NCBI GenBank assembly: GCA_015231955.1
Contig: JADGAN010000042.1
Coordinates: 1 to 44,234 of the forward strand
Length of the DNA stretch: 44,234 bases
Source: Oligoflexia bacterium
GTDB taxonomy: Bacteria > Bdellovibrionota > Bacteriovoracia > Bacteriovoracales > Bacteriovoracaceae
Reading direction: 5' to 3'
Part shown: positions 17,092 through 23,947 of the stretch, piece by piece
Numbering within the stretch: position 1 is the stretch's first letter
How the letters are laid out: every line of letters begins with the position of its first letter
Notes under the pieces: generated by a model
What the model was told of the DNA's origin: nothing
Databases searched by the model: none
Seen by the model: the letters and a program-made list of their open reading frames with translations, nothing else
Translations under genes and position numbers: made by a program

Positions 17092-17367
17092 ATGAAAATT
17101 ATAAGATATGTTCCAGTATCAATTACAATATGTTTGCTAATAATAACATCCTTAATATTTTGCTTCTTTAGCAATAATATTCCGCTGCTATTAATAGAGG
17201 AAGATATTGCATTTTCTATTGCAATTTTTATTGGAGGTGTTTCTTTAATTGCTCATATTTGTTGGGCAATAAAGCAGAAAAGGCAAGGGATCGTTTACAT
17301 GCTGTTGAATGTTCCCATGCAAATTGTTCTTTTGATCTACCTGTTAATTTTGAATAATGGAAGTTGA
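17092..17367 (+). CDS. Small membrane protein, possible second immunity/orphan
   Basis: The protein has about 91 residues and three hydrophobic segments (RYVPVSITICLLIITSLIFCFF, ISIAIFIGGVSLIAHICWA, LLNVPMQIVLLIYLLIL). The start is taken at the second ATG because AAAGGA lies 7 bp before it; an ATG at 17077 is also in frame. It is separated from the previous gene by about 100 bp containing a TGCTCCTGTT box also found before the toxin. It may be a displaced immunity gene from an earlier toxin tip. Function unknown. Confidence 0.5.
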   Translation: MKIIRYVPVSITICLLIITSLIFCFFSNNIPLLLIEEDIAFSIAIFIGGVSLIAHICWAIKQKRQGIVYMLLNVPMQIVLLIYLLILNNGS

Positions 17368-17413
17368 TGAGCTGGAATCATTGCATTGAAGTTTAATATT
17401 CAAGCATAGACTG

Positions 17414-18286
17414 TCACTCGTAGGGATTGATCATCTCCACATCGCACGCTTTCATTTGTCCATATAAATCAATAGTCATCTTAATGCTTGAGTGGCCCAG
17501 AATAGCTTGCAGAGCATACATCTCGCCTTTCTTCTTTAGGAAGTTGTGAGCAAAGCTGTGGCGTAGGTCGTGGCATCTCCATCTCTTTTGCATTGGGTGC
17601 TTCTTCTGAAAGGCCACTATGGTGTCGAGTATCTGGCCTGCGGACAGTAGCTTGTTCCACTGATTTATAAAAACATAGTCAGAGATGTTCGCTCGTTCCT
17701 GCTTCAGTTCCTGCAAAAACTCTTTTACTCCATTCCTGATGGGGAGTCTTCTCTCCTTGCCGTTCTTTGTGTGCATCAAATAGATGTGATCCGATTCAAA
17801 ATTGATCTTGTCCCATTTTAATTTCCTGATCTCTGCAAGTCTTGCCCCTGTGTGGGCCAAGGTGAAGATGTAGGGATAGAGTACAGGCGAAAACTCTTTC
17901 ATCAATTCCAGCATCTCTTTGATCTCTTCAGGTGAGAGGATCACCCTCTGACGCTTCTTTGGTGTTCGCCTCTCATCGAAGTAAACTCCATCTAAGGGGT
18001 TTCGCAAGATGATGCTTTCACTCACAAGATACTTGAAAAAGTGATTGATACCGGCCCTAGTGGCGTTGAGAGAGCGATTGGTGTAGCCGTTCTCTCTCTT
18101 GATTTTTAAAAACCAGTTCTCTAATGCCTCTTTGTTTAGCTGATGAATATCAAACTTCCCGAAGTGATTGCAGAAGGAAACAAAGCAATTGCGTCTCACT
18201 GTGATCTTACTATCGGGGCACTTGCTAAGATGCTCTCTCAATAGATTACCAACGTATTGAGTGATTAAACTATTTTCTTCTCTCAT
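17414..18286 (-). CDS. Tyrosine recombinase (integrase) B
   Basis: This phage-integrase family recombinase has 290 residues from ATG 18286 (GGAG 7 bp upstream, inside the preceding gene). It has a SAM-like N-terminal core-binding domain (LITQYVGNLLREHL to about residue 100). The catalytic domain carries THTGARLAEIRKLKW (first Arg), KNGKERRLPI (Lys), CHDLRHSFAHNFL (His-x-x-Arg), GHSSIKMT and the nucleophile Tyr in IDLYGQM. All catalytic residues are present, so it should be active. It overlaps the AlpA-like gene by 17 bp, giving an operon of recombinase A, HTH protein and recombinase B. The job is site-specific integration or excision of the surrounding module. Confidence 0.9.
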   Translation of the reverse strand: MREENSLITQYVGNLLREHLSKCPDSKITVRRNCFVSFCNHFGKFDIHQLNKEALENWFLKIKRENGYTNRSLNATRAGINHFFKYLVSESIILRNPLDGVYFDERRTPKKRQRVILSPEEIKEMLELMKEFSPVLYPYIFTLAHTGARLAEIRKLKWDKINFESDHIYLMHTKNGKERRLPIRNGVKEFLQELKQERANISDYVFINQWNKLLSAGQILDTIVAFQKKHPMQKRWRCHDLRHSFAHNFLKKKGEMYALQAILGHSSIKMTIDLYGQMKACDVEMINPYE

Positions 18287-18518
18287 GGGCAAACTCCATC
18301 AGTAGATCTTTTGCGGTTGGTATCTTGGAGTGGTTGGTGTTGATTGATCTTCGCAGTAACCACTCCTCAAACTTAGAGGCATCAATTCTATAGTTCTTCT
18401 TCGGCCCTAAATTGATCGCTGGAAAGGAAGGATCGGTTTTGATTGCACTATAGACGATGTACTTGGACAACTTGTAATCCTTGAGGATGAAACTGATTGG
18501 GAGTAATTTATTTTTCAT
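18270..18518 (-). CDS. AlpA/excisionase-like small DNA-binding protein
   Basis: The 82-residue protein contains LKDYKLSKYIVYSAIKTDPSFPAINLGPKKNYRIDASKFEEWLLRR. This is the winged-HTH layout of excisionase/AlpA (HTH_17) proteins: a short helix-turn-helix, a proline-rich wing and a final EEWL helix. AAAGGAC precedes its ATG inside the end of recombinase A (11 bp overlap), and it overlaps recombinase B at its end. Family members act as recombination-directionality factors or regulators. Its position between two recombinase genes fits excisionase function. Confidence 0.75.
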   Translation of the reverse strand: MKNKLLPISFILKDYKLSKYIVYSAIKTDPSFPAINLGPKKNYRIDASKFEEWLLRRSINTNHSKIPTAKDLLMEFAHERRK

Positions 18519-19257
18519 TGTTAGTCCTTTTGTCGAGGATGTTTATAATTTTTTCTTTTGAACCGCCAATGGATAGGTGGAGGTAGCAATCGTGGGCCTT
18601 GCTGTTCTTCGCATGACCTGCCACAATCTCTCTGATCTCTCTACTGACGTTATTCTCGGCCAAATTGGTGATGAATAAGTGACGGAAGGTGTGGCAAGTA
18701 ATGCGCTTGCTGATGGATTTTGAATAACGTGAGCAAAGCTGTTGGATGCGTCTGGTGGAATACTTGGTGTGTCTGCTGGATTCAAAGAGATAGTGGTTGT
18801 TACGCCCACTAAGATAGATCTGGAGCTTCTCTTTGATGGTGTTTCCTATGATGGCCACTCGGTCTTTGTGTCCCTTGCCTTGCTTCACGAATAAAGTGTT
18901 ATTGTCAAAATCAATATCGGTCACTCTAAGGTAGCAAAGTTCTTGGATGCGAAGGCCTGTTCCTTCCAGACACTCAAAAATCAAGCGATGGATAGGGTTG
19001 CTGATGTTGCCATAGAAAGAGTCGATCTCCTCTCGTCTAGGCATCTCAGGGAGCTTTTTAGAGGTCTTAGGGTGGGTTAGCTGGCACTTTTCTCTCACCA
19101 TCTTCATAATGAATCTCAATTGATCGTAGGAGAGCTTATGTTTATTCACATTTCTGGCCACTAAAGAGATGGTTTCGCTTATTGGGGATTTCACTTTTTC
19201 ATTTTTGGAAGTGAAATCATCCAAAATTAGTAGGTTATTTGCGTTGTTTAGTTTCAT
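18508..19257 (-). CDS. Tyrosine recombinase (integrase) A
   Basis: This 249-residue recombinase starts at the ATG at 19257; a GGAAGGA site lies between it and an upstream in-frame ATG at 19269. Catalytic motifs are ECLEGTGLRIQELCYLR (Arg), QGKGHKDRVAI (Lys), CHTFRHLFITNLAE (His-x-x-Arg), GHAKNSKAHDCYLHL (His and nucleophile Tyr). It is distinct from recombinase B in length and in the N-terminal domain, so the two are not a recent duplication. Two unlike tyrosine recombinases in one operon recall paired recombinases of Tn554-type elements or XerC/XerD-like heterotetramers. First gene of the three-gene operon; the promoter probably lies within 19258-19392 opposite the RHH gene. Confidence 0.9.
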   Translation of the reverse strand: MKLNNANNLLILDDFTSKNEKVKSPISETISLVARNVNKHKLSYDQLRFIMKMVREKCQLTHPKTSKKLPEMPRREEIDSFYGNISNPIHRLIFECLEGTGLRIQELCYLRVTDIDFDNNTLFVKQGKGHKDRVAIIGNTIKEKLQIYLSGRNNHYLFESSRHTKYSTRRIQQLCSRYSKSISKRITCHTFRHLFITNLAENNVSREIREIVAGHAKNSKAHDCYLHLSIGGSKEKIINILDKRTNNEK

Positions 19258-19324
19258 AGTTCCTTCCATTATTTCGCTTTCTAGTCACTTTTACGAAATC
19301 GTCATACCGCATTATGTATCAAAA

Positions 19325-19362
19325 TGACATATACTGCAATGTAATGTATGTCTAATTGACAT
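19325..19362. promoter_or_regulatory. Candidate operator with TGACAT boxes between divergent genes
   Basis: The divergent spacer holds GACATATAC (19326-19334), an inverted GTATGTC (19346-19352) and another TGACAT (19357-19362), spaced roughly one to two helical turns apart. A TTGACA (19356-19361) overlaps the last box. The array sits just before a ribbon-helix-helix protein, which typically autoregulates through such short inverted boxes. Inference. Confidence 0.4.
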
Positions 19363-19392
19363 CATCCCCTAAACTAAAATAAGCTAATAAGT

Positions 19393-19587
19393 ATGAAGAA
19401 ATTTGAAATCCCAACAATCCCTACGATCAAGTATAACGATAATACGACTAAGATGCTGTCTCTTAGACTGCCGGAGAAGCTCATCAAGAGACTCAAGAAG
19501 GACGCAAATCTAAAAAACCTCTCAGTGACTCAGCTATGCACTCTCATACTCGATCAATACTGCCAGCAGTCGGATGAGGAAAAATAG
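19393..19587 (+). CDS. Ribbon-helix-helix (CopG/Arc-like) regulator
   Basis: The 64-residue protein has an RHH core: LSLRLPEKLIKRLKKDANLKNLSVTQLCTLILDQYC. The short strand LSLRLP would be the DNA-contacting ribbon and the two following amphipathic helices the dimer core. The N-terminal 20 residues are basic and flexible. It is divergent from the recombinase operon across a spacer with repeated TGACAT boxes, so it probably controls that operon and itself. No toxin gene is coupled to it. Confidence 0.7.
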   Translation: MKKFEIPTIPTIKYNDNTTKMLSLRLPEKLIKRLKKDANLKNLSVTQLCTLILDQYCQQSDEEK

Positions 19588-19605
19588 AGATCATCACTAA
19601 TAGTC

Positions 19606-20208
19606 CTACTTGTTGCTGTTCTCAAAATCCCTAAACAGTTTTTGTAAATTACGATAGGAGGAGTGCCTTGATAAAGTGTGCAGATAGATCCTTCTCATCA
19701 ATAGAGTAGTGATCACAGAATCAATAGAGGGACAGGACTTAATTTTTTCAATGGTTCTTAGAGGATATTTTTTTACTTCGTAGTTTTCTGGCCTATAAAT
19801 AAACAGACCTAATGAACGAGCACACTCTTCTTTAAAATTGTCCTTCTTCATTTTTGCCTCACCGAAGTGGACTGAGCCGTCCACTTCAAGGAGCATGCGA
19901 TAAGATGGTAAGAAAAAATCAAAACAATGATTCTCGATCCAGAACGAGTGATAATACTCACTATCTAGATATCGACTAAGACAAGGATCAAAAAATGATT
20001 CAGAAGGAGAACATTCATACTGCTCCCTATGTTGCTCTACTAACAAGCAACACAGACGTTGATACTCCTCTTTTAGGACAGAGGTGGGGATACTGGATTC
20101 GTCAAACAACCGCATAGGGGTGGAGACAGTAGGTGTTGATTGTATTGGTTCATGGGTTTGTCGGTATTGTCTTTGCTTCGCTGAAGTTAATGCTGTCGCT
20201 CTCTTCAT
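19606..20208 (-). CDS. DUF559/Vsr-like PD-(D/E)XK nuclease-fold protein
   Basis: The 200-residue protein contains FWIENHCFDFFLPSYRMLLEVDGSVHF (Asp97, Glu108, Asp110, His114) followed by KEECARSLGLFIYRPENYEVK. This is the DUF559/very-short-patch-repair-like arrangement in which a buried Asp and an ExD/G pair form the metal site. GGGAGAG lies before the ATG. The first 35 residues are a disordered Gln/Thr/Ser-rich stretch. It converges on the RHH gene 18 bp away and probably belongs to the same mobile module. It could nick or process DNA during element movement or serve as a standalone defence nuclease; neither is shown. Confidence 0.65.
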   Translation of the reverse strand: MKRATALTSAKQRQYRQTHEPIQSTPTVSTPMRLFDESSIPTSVLKEEYQRLCCLLVEQHREQYECSPSESFFDPCLSRYLDSEYYHSFWIENHCFDFFLPSYRMLLEVDGSVHFGEAKMKKDNFKEECARSLGLFIYRPENYEVKKYPLRTIEKIKSCPSIDSVITTLLMRRIYLHTLSRHSSYRNLQKLFRDFENSNK

Positions 20209-20793
20209 TGTGTACTCTCCCTGTGTTTGAGTTCGGTTTAGCTAGAGCTGTGAAGGGAGTCGAGAGTGAGTTTTGTATTCGAGTTTCAACCATGAAGTGC
20301 TGTTCAATATCGGTTCTCATTGGGTTCACATTGACTTCTAAGTGGGGTTCAATACTCTGTTAGTATCGAGGTCTTGAATTTTGAGTATAAAAAGCCTAGT
20401 GCCCATGCAGAGAAGTACAATGCAATCGTAGTCATCAGCACTTAAATTTTAATTGGGTGTAACCGGTCATCCGCCCAAGCTCTCCTAAGCTGCTAGAGGC
20501 CACTCAAACACCTCTAGTATTTCACTATATGGATACAACTTTTCTTCTTGTTTTTTTATTGGCCCTATCTATATGGAGAATATTTTAGTGTTAAAAATGA
20601 GCCGACTTTTGGGACTAACTGTGTTGACTATTAGTCGGCTGGCACCAAATGTTCCCAAATGTTCTGTTTTTTTGTTGATCGCTGTCATGTCGATGCTTAT
20701 ATTTTTCGGAAGATATTTTTTTCCTTTCGCTTGCAAATAGCTGAGTACCTTCTTGCATTTTTGAGCTAGTTTTCTCATTAGACTGGCATGCGA
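20209..20793. other. Gene-free interval with two hairpins
   Basis: I see no convincing gene in these 585 bp. CTAGAGG/CCTCTAG (20493-20517) forms a 7-bp perfect stem with an 11-base loop. AGCCGACT (20600-20607) pairs with AGTCGGCT (20633-20640), while GACTAA and TTAGTC within it offer an alternative pairing. A short direct repeat CCAAATGTT/CCCAAATGTT follows at about 20644-20660. The interval lies between the nuclease of the recombinase module and the end of the kinase-like gene, and may hold the module's right boundary or an attachment site. Confidence 0.4.
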
Positions 20794-21768
20794 TTATTGA
20801 CACTTCGGAGGGCCAAATCTGTTGTGAAACTGTTTGAGTAGATTTTGGCGACAGCTCAGTATCGATTGGATTTGCTCTTTGTTTAGCGTTGACTTAAATG
20901 TTGTTTGAATCTCCTTTTCTGTAAGCGAGGAGAGGTTTTTGTAAAAACGATCAAGCAGACTATTTTCTAGCAACGAGAATCCTTGAGGGATTTGCGGTAA
21001 TTTTACAAACTGAATATCGCTCTGAATTTGTGGTTTGAATCCCGCATCGTGGTCGATGTAAACAAATTTAAGCTTTTCATCATCATTTTCATCTTTATAG
21101 TAGAGAAGATTATGACCTTTGCTTCTATCGCTATTTTGAATGAGATAATCGAATGCAGCGATAAGAATTTTTTCTTCTGCTGGTACTTTATCCCAAACAG
21201 CTTTAGCATCGTGCGCCTGTACAAAAAGTTGTAGAGAGCTTTTGCTGGAGAATCGTTTTTCTTTTAAGATGGTGAGAGGGATTCGATTTAATTGTAGGAG
21301 CTGATCCATTTGATAGGCGGCCACTTCACTTAAAGCGGTGGAAGGAGCGTGAAATTTAGGATTGACTAGGCCTAAATCGCGAGGAGATTGATTTGGTTTT
21401 TTGATGGCCTTGATTGATGATTTATATAAAACAATTTTCGATTGAATCTTCCCTGATGCTTCATTAGCAATGACTTGCTTAGGAGTCTCTTTCGTCAAAG
21501 TGGTGATGGCCTGTTTTTCTAAGCGTGCGGCCTCTTTATCCATTTTTAATTCTTTATAAACCCACAAGGCCTTTTGCAATTCTCCATTTTCCTCATAGGC
21601 CGTTGCCTGTTTAATCAGCTGCTCGTGGTTTATTGCTTTGATGACCGTAATGTGGTCTTGAGGTGTTTGCGCTTGTACGGAGCTACTACACGAATCACAT
21701 GGTTCAGGGGCCGTGTAACAAGGATAAGAATAGAGCAATGTTAGTAGTATGATGGTGAGCTTTTTCAT
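20794..21768 (-). CDS. Exported PI3/4-kinase-like (FAM20C/HipA-superfamily) protein
   Basis: The mature product starts at ATG 21768 (GAGAGAT upstream), giving 324 residues with a signal peptide ending near CYTA. A TPR-like pair of helices (about 48-88) precedes the kinase-like part. That part shows VLYKSSIKAIKKP (candidate ATP Lys), SEVAAYQMDQLLQLNRIPLTILKE (148-170, Glu148), SSLQLFVQ, then FDYLIQNSDRSKGHNLLYY with Asp214, Arg215 and Asn220, and FVYIDHDAGF with Asp239. The DR(x)4N followed by IDxDxxF arrangement is that of PI3/4-kinase-like and FAM20C-type kinases. Export of such a fold is unusual in bacteria. The final CQ tail and a Cys-rich N-terminus (CDSCSSS) suggest disulfides. Substrate unknown. 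Confidence 0.65.
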   Translation of the reverse strand: MKKLTIILLTLLYSYPCYTAPEPCDSCSSSVQAQTPQDHITVIKAINHEQLIKQATAYEENGELQKALWVYKELKMDKEAARLEKQAITTLTKETPKQVIANEASGKIQSKIVLYKSSIKAIKKPNQSPRDLGLVNPKFHAPSTALSEVAAYQMDQLLQLNRIPLTILKEKRFSSKSSLQLFVQAHDAKAVWDKVPAEEKILIAAFDYLIQNSDRSKGHNLLYYKDENDDEKLKFVYIDHDAGFKPQIQSDIQFVKLPQIPQGFSLLENSLLDRFYKNLSSLTEKEIQTTFKSTLNKEQIQSILSCRQNLLKQFHNRFGPPKCQ

Positions 21769-21852
21769 AGGTATTATCTCTCTTTCATTTCGCTTCTCTT
21801 TTCTATCTATCGTGGTTTCTCGGAAAATCATCTTAAAAACTTGAGGATGATT

Positions 21853-23670
21853 TTAGTTATTGTCATTGTTTTTGTTGCATATGAGGTCAAGCAGCGCCTT
21901 GGCCGCGGCAATAGGGCCTTTGCGTTCAAAACCGGGGATACCTAGTTGCGTGCGCAGCTGTCCAATGACTATGCCTGCTTTGTGAGCGGCGGTAAAAAAT
22001 TTATGAGCGAGGTGCTGATGGAGATCTTGGTATTCTGGTGGGCCAAAAGTGTTTGCAAAATAAGTTTTAGTGAGTCCCGTTGCGGTGGTGGTTCCTTTGG
22101 ACATTGATACGCCTTCGCTGAAAACGGCAAGAGCGCTTTCGGGAGAGGTGAACCTCTCTAAGATGGGATGCTTGCTGTCGTCATCAACGCTTTCGTAGTT
22201 GTTGGCGTAGAGGATAATATCAATCGCATACCCTTTGATCACATCTTCAATGGGTGTGACCGGAATTACTATGCGAGAGTTGCTTTTTTGTGGATTCATG
22301 ATGATGGAGCGATCGATTTGCCCAAAGGCGTGGCCTTGGTCAAGATCATCGAGGCGAATAAAGGCCCCGATCTCTGTGCCGTGGCCTATGAGTTGTTCTT
22401 TACTGCTGTCAGATGAAGTAAGTGTGATCGATCCCATATCGTCAGCAATAATTTTTATTTGGCGGATGTTACCGTGGCCAAGTGAACGCAAGGCCTCGAT
22501 GCTCTCTGATTTTCCTGCCCCAGTATCACCAATAATCAAAACATTTTTAGGAGTGTAATTCTTCATGTGGATGTGCAGAAGTGCTCCATGAAAGGGGAGA
22601 CGACCTCGTTTCATCATCACAACATTATGAAGGGTTAAAACCATCTTTTTAAGATAGCCAAAATAGGAAAATTCATTGCCAGCGGGAACTGTACCAACTG
22701 CAATAAAATTTTTTTCATCATCGTAGAAGGCAACTCCGTCATTGGAATCCTCTACTCCGTAGGCAAGAATGGCATCGGGAGCAGTACCACTAGAGAGTTG
22801 TTCGTCGGTTGCCAGTTCAAAGAGATTTGCCAGTGCACTTCCTAGAGAAAGAAACTGTTCATGGAAATAGATGAAGACAAGCAGCGATCCGACTTGTGCC
22901 GGATAGCAGATCCACTCTGATGAAGGAAATTTTTTATTAGCAAAGGGATTATAATTTAGTTTTTTGAAACCGCCGGATCGCTTATTTGTTGGTGGATCGA
23001 TAATCATAGGAGGGTCAATCCAGATTTGGCGAATAAAAGGGATGTCGGCAAAGGTTTCACGATAGTCAGTTGGAAGTGATGGAGTAGCATTGCTATTATA
23101 GGGAACCGTAATCAGACCTACGTTCACACCGGCCGCCACTTGTCTGTAGATGCGGGGGCGTTTGCCAGTGATATTTTCACTCATATCTCGATAAGTAGAG
23201 CGAACAATGTGTGTAAAACTTTCGATGATTTCATTGAAAGCGCGATAAGGACGTTGACCAGAAGGTAGATGCAATACTACGAAGCGATCAAAGGAGCGCC
23301 AATAATCGTAAAGTCCATTGATTAATTGATCAACGATTGCTGGATTGATTTTTGCAAGTGTTGATTCAGAGGGACGTTCATAGGCACTGGTTGTTAATAA
23401 CTGATGAAGTTCTGTTTCGCCTTCTTTAGTTCGAAGGTCGATGGGGCCAATGGATACAGTCGTGTTGTTTGAGGTGGTGTCGATTTCTGCGTTGATCTCT
23501 TCAAGCAGAGGTGAATCGCTTGCACGTAAATTTTCGAGATAGAGGGAAAGTATTTTCTTGAAGCCACGACTTTGCAACAACTCCCATTTGTCGTTACAAA
23601 CTGGTCGGTCGGTATGAATAATAATTTGATTTCCATGACGATTAAAAATTATATTTTTCATAAGTTCCAT
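21853..23670 (-). CDS. HPr-kinase/PEPCK-like P-loop protein
   Basis: The 605-residue cytosolic protein has GDTGAGKSES (381-390), a P-loop of the HPrK/PEPCK type, preceded by RLPFHGALLHI (357-367) and followed by IIADDMGSI (408-415). Its C-terminus, ending PGFERKGPIAAAKALLDLI, matches the atypical PEPCK-like proteins found in several phyla, whose true activity is unclear. The first 350 residues form a mixed domain without an obvious motif. ATG codons at 23670 and 23661 are both possible; neither has a strong ribosome site. The following gene is 84 bp away in the same direction. A P-loop kinase beside an exported PI3/4-kinase-like protein is notable. The enzyme may phosphorylate a protein or small metabolite; gluconeogenic PEPCK is unlikely because normal PEPCK residues are not evident. 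Confidence 0.65.
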   Translation of the reverse strand: MELMKNIIFNRHGNQIIIHTDRPVCNDKWELLQSRGFKKILSLYLENLRASDSPLLEEINAEIDTTSNNTTVSIGPIDLRTKEGETELHQLLTTSAYERPSESTLAKINPAIVDQLINGLYDYWRSFDRFVVLHLPSGQRPYRAFNEIIESFTHIVRSTYRDMSENITGKRPRIYRQVAAGVNVGLITVPYNSNATPSLPTDYRETFADIPFIRQIWIDPPMIIDPPTNKRSGGFKKLNYNPFANKKFPSSEWICYPAQVGSLLVFIYFHEQFLSLGSALANLFELATDEQLSSGTAPDAILAYGVEDSNDGVAFYDDEKNFIAVGTVPAGNEFSYFGYLKKMVLTLHNVVMMKRGRLPFHGALLHIHMKNYTPKNVLIIGDTGAGKSESIEALRSLGHGNIRQIKIIADDMGSITLTSSDSSKEQLIGHGTEIGAFIRLDDLDQGHAFGQIDRSIIMNPQKSNSRIVIPVTPIEDVIKGYAIDIILYANNYESVDDDSKHPILERFTSPESALAVFSEGVSMSKGTTTATGLTKTYFANTFGPPEYQDLHQHLAHKFFTAAHKAGIVIGQLRTQLGIPGFERKGPIAAAKALLDLICNKNNDNN

Positions 23671-23824
23671 TGTAAGAGAGATTTGCTGATGGGAATAATT
23701 AAAAAATATGAAAAAGACAGAAGTGAGTAATTATCGAATGTTAAAAAATTATTACTTTCTTGCTTTCGCTTAAGGCACAATTTTTTATGGCACTTTTGGT
23801 TAAATGGAAAATATTTATTTTTTA

Positions 23825-23916
23825 GTAACTGCTCACACCCCTCAACCAAATGCTGTTAGCTAAGCAACTTTCAGCATCCGGTAGAGGGTAGATGGCTGAA
23901 GGGTGTGAGCAGTTAC
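23825..23916 (-). mobile_element. Miniature inverted-repeat element (MITE), copy 2
   Basis: This 92-bp copy has the same 16-bp terminal inverted repeats as 3801-3906, in the opposite orientation. It is flanked by ATTTTTTA (23817-23824) and ATTTTTTT (23917-23924), a 7/8 match to an 8-bp target duplication. The internal sequence is identical to copy 1 apart from loss of 14 bp between CTCAACC repeats. It lies 31 bp beyond the stop of the MCP-like gene. The surrounding 23671-23947 interval has no gene; this hairpin-forming element may terminate that transcript. Confidence 0.85.
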
Positions 23917-23947
23917 ATTTTTTTAAAGTATTCATCGGGATCTCAAT

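Noticed and set aside
20133-20363. Plus-strand 76-residue frame (MLIVLVHGF...)
   Set aside because: It partly mirrors the start of the DUF559 gene, and the C-rich end has no ribosome site or family match.
20569-20803. Minus-strand frames of 62-69 residues (MRKLAQKCKK...)
   Set aside because: No ribosome site, no recognised domain, overlapping alternatives in two frames and hairpins within the same DNA; better read as non-coding.
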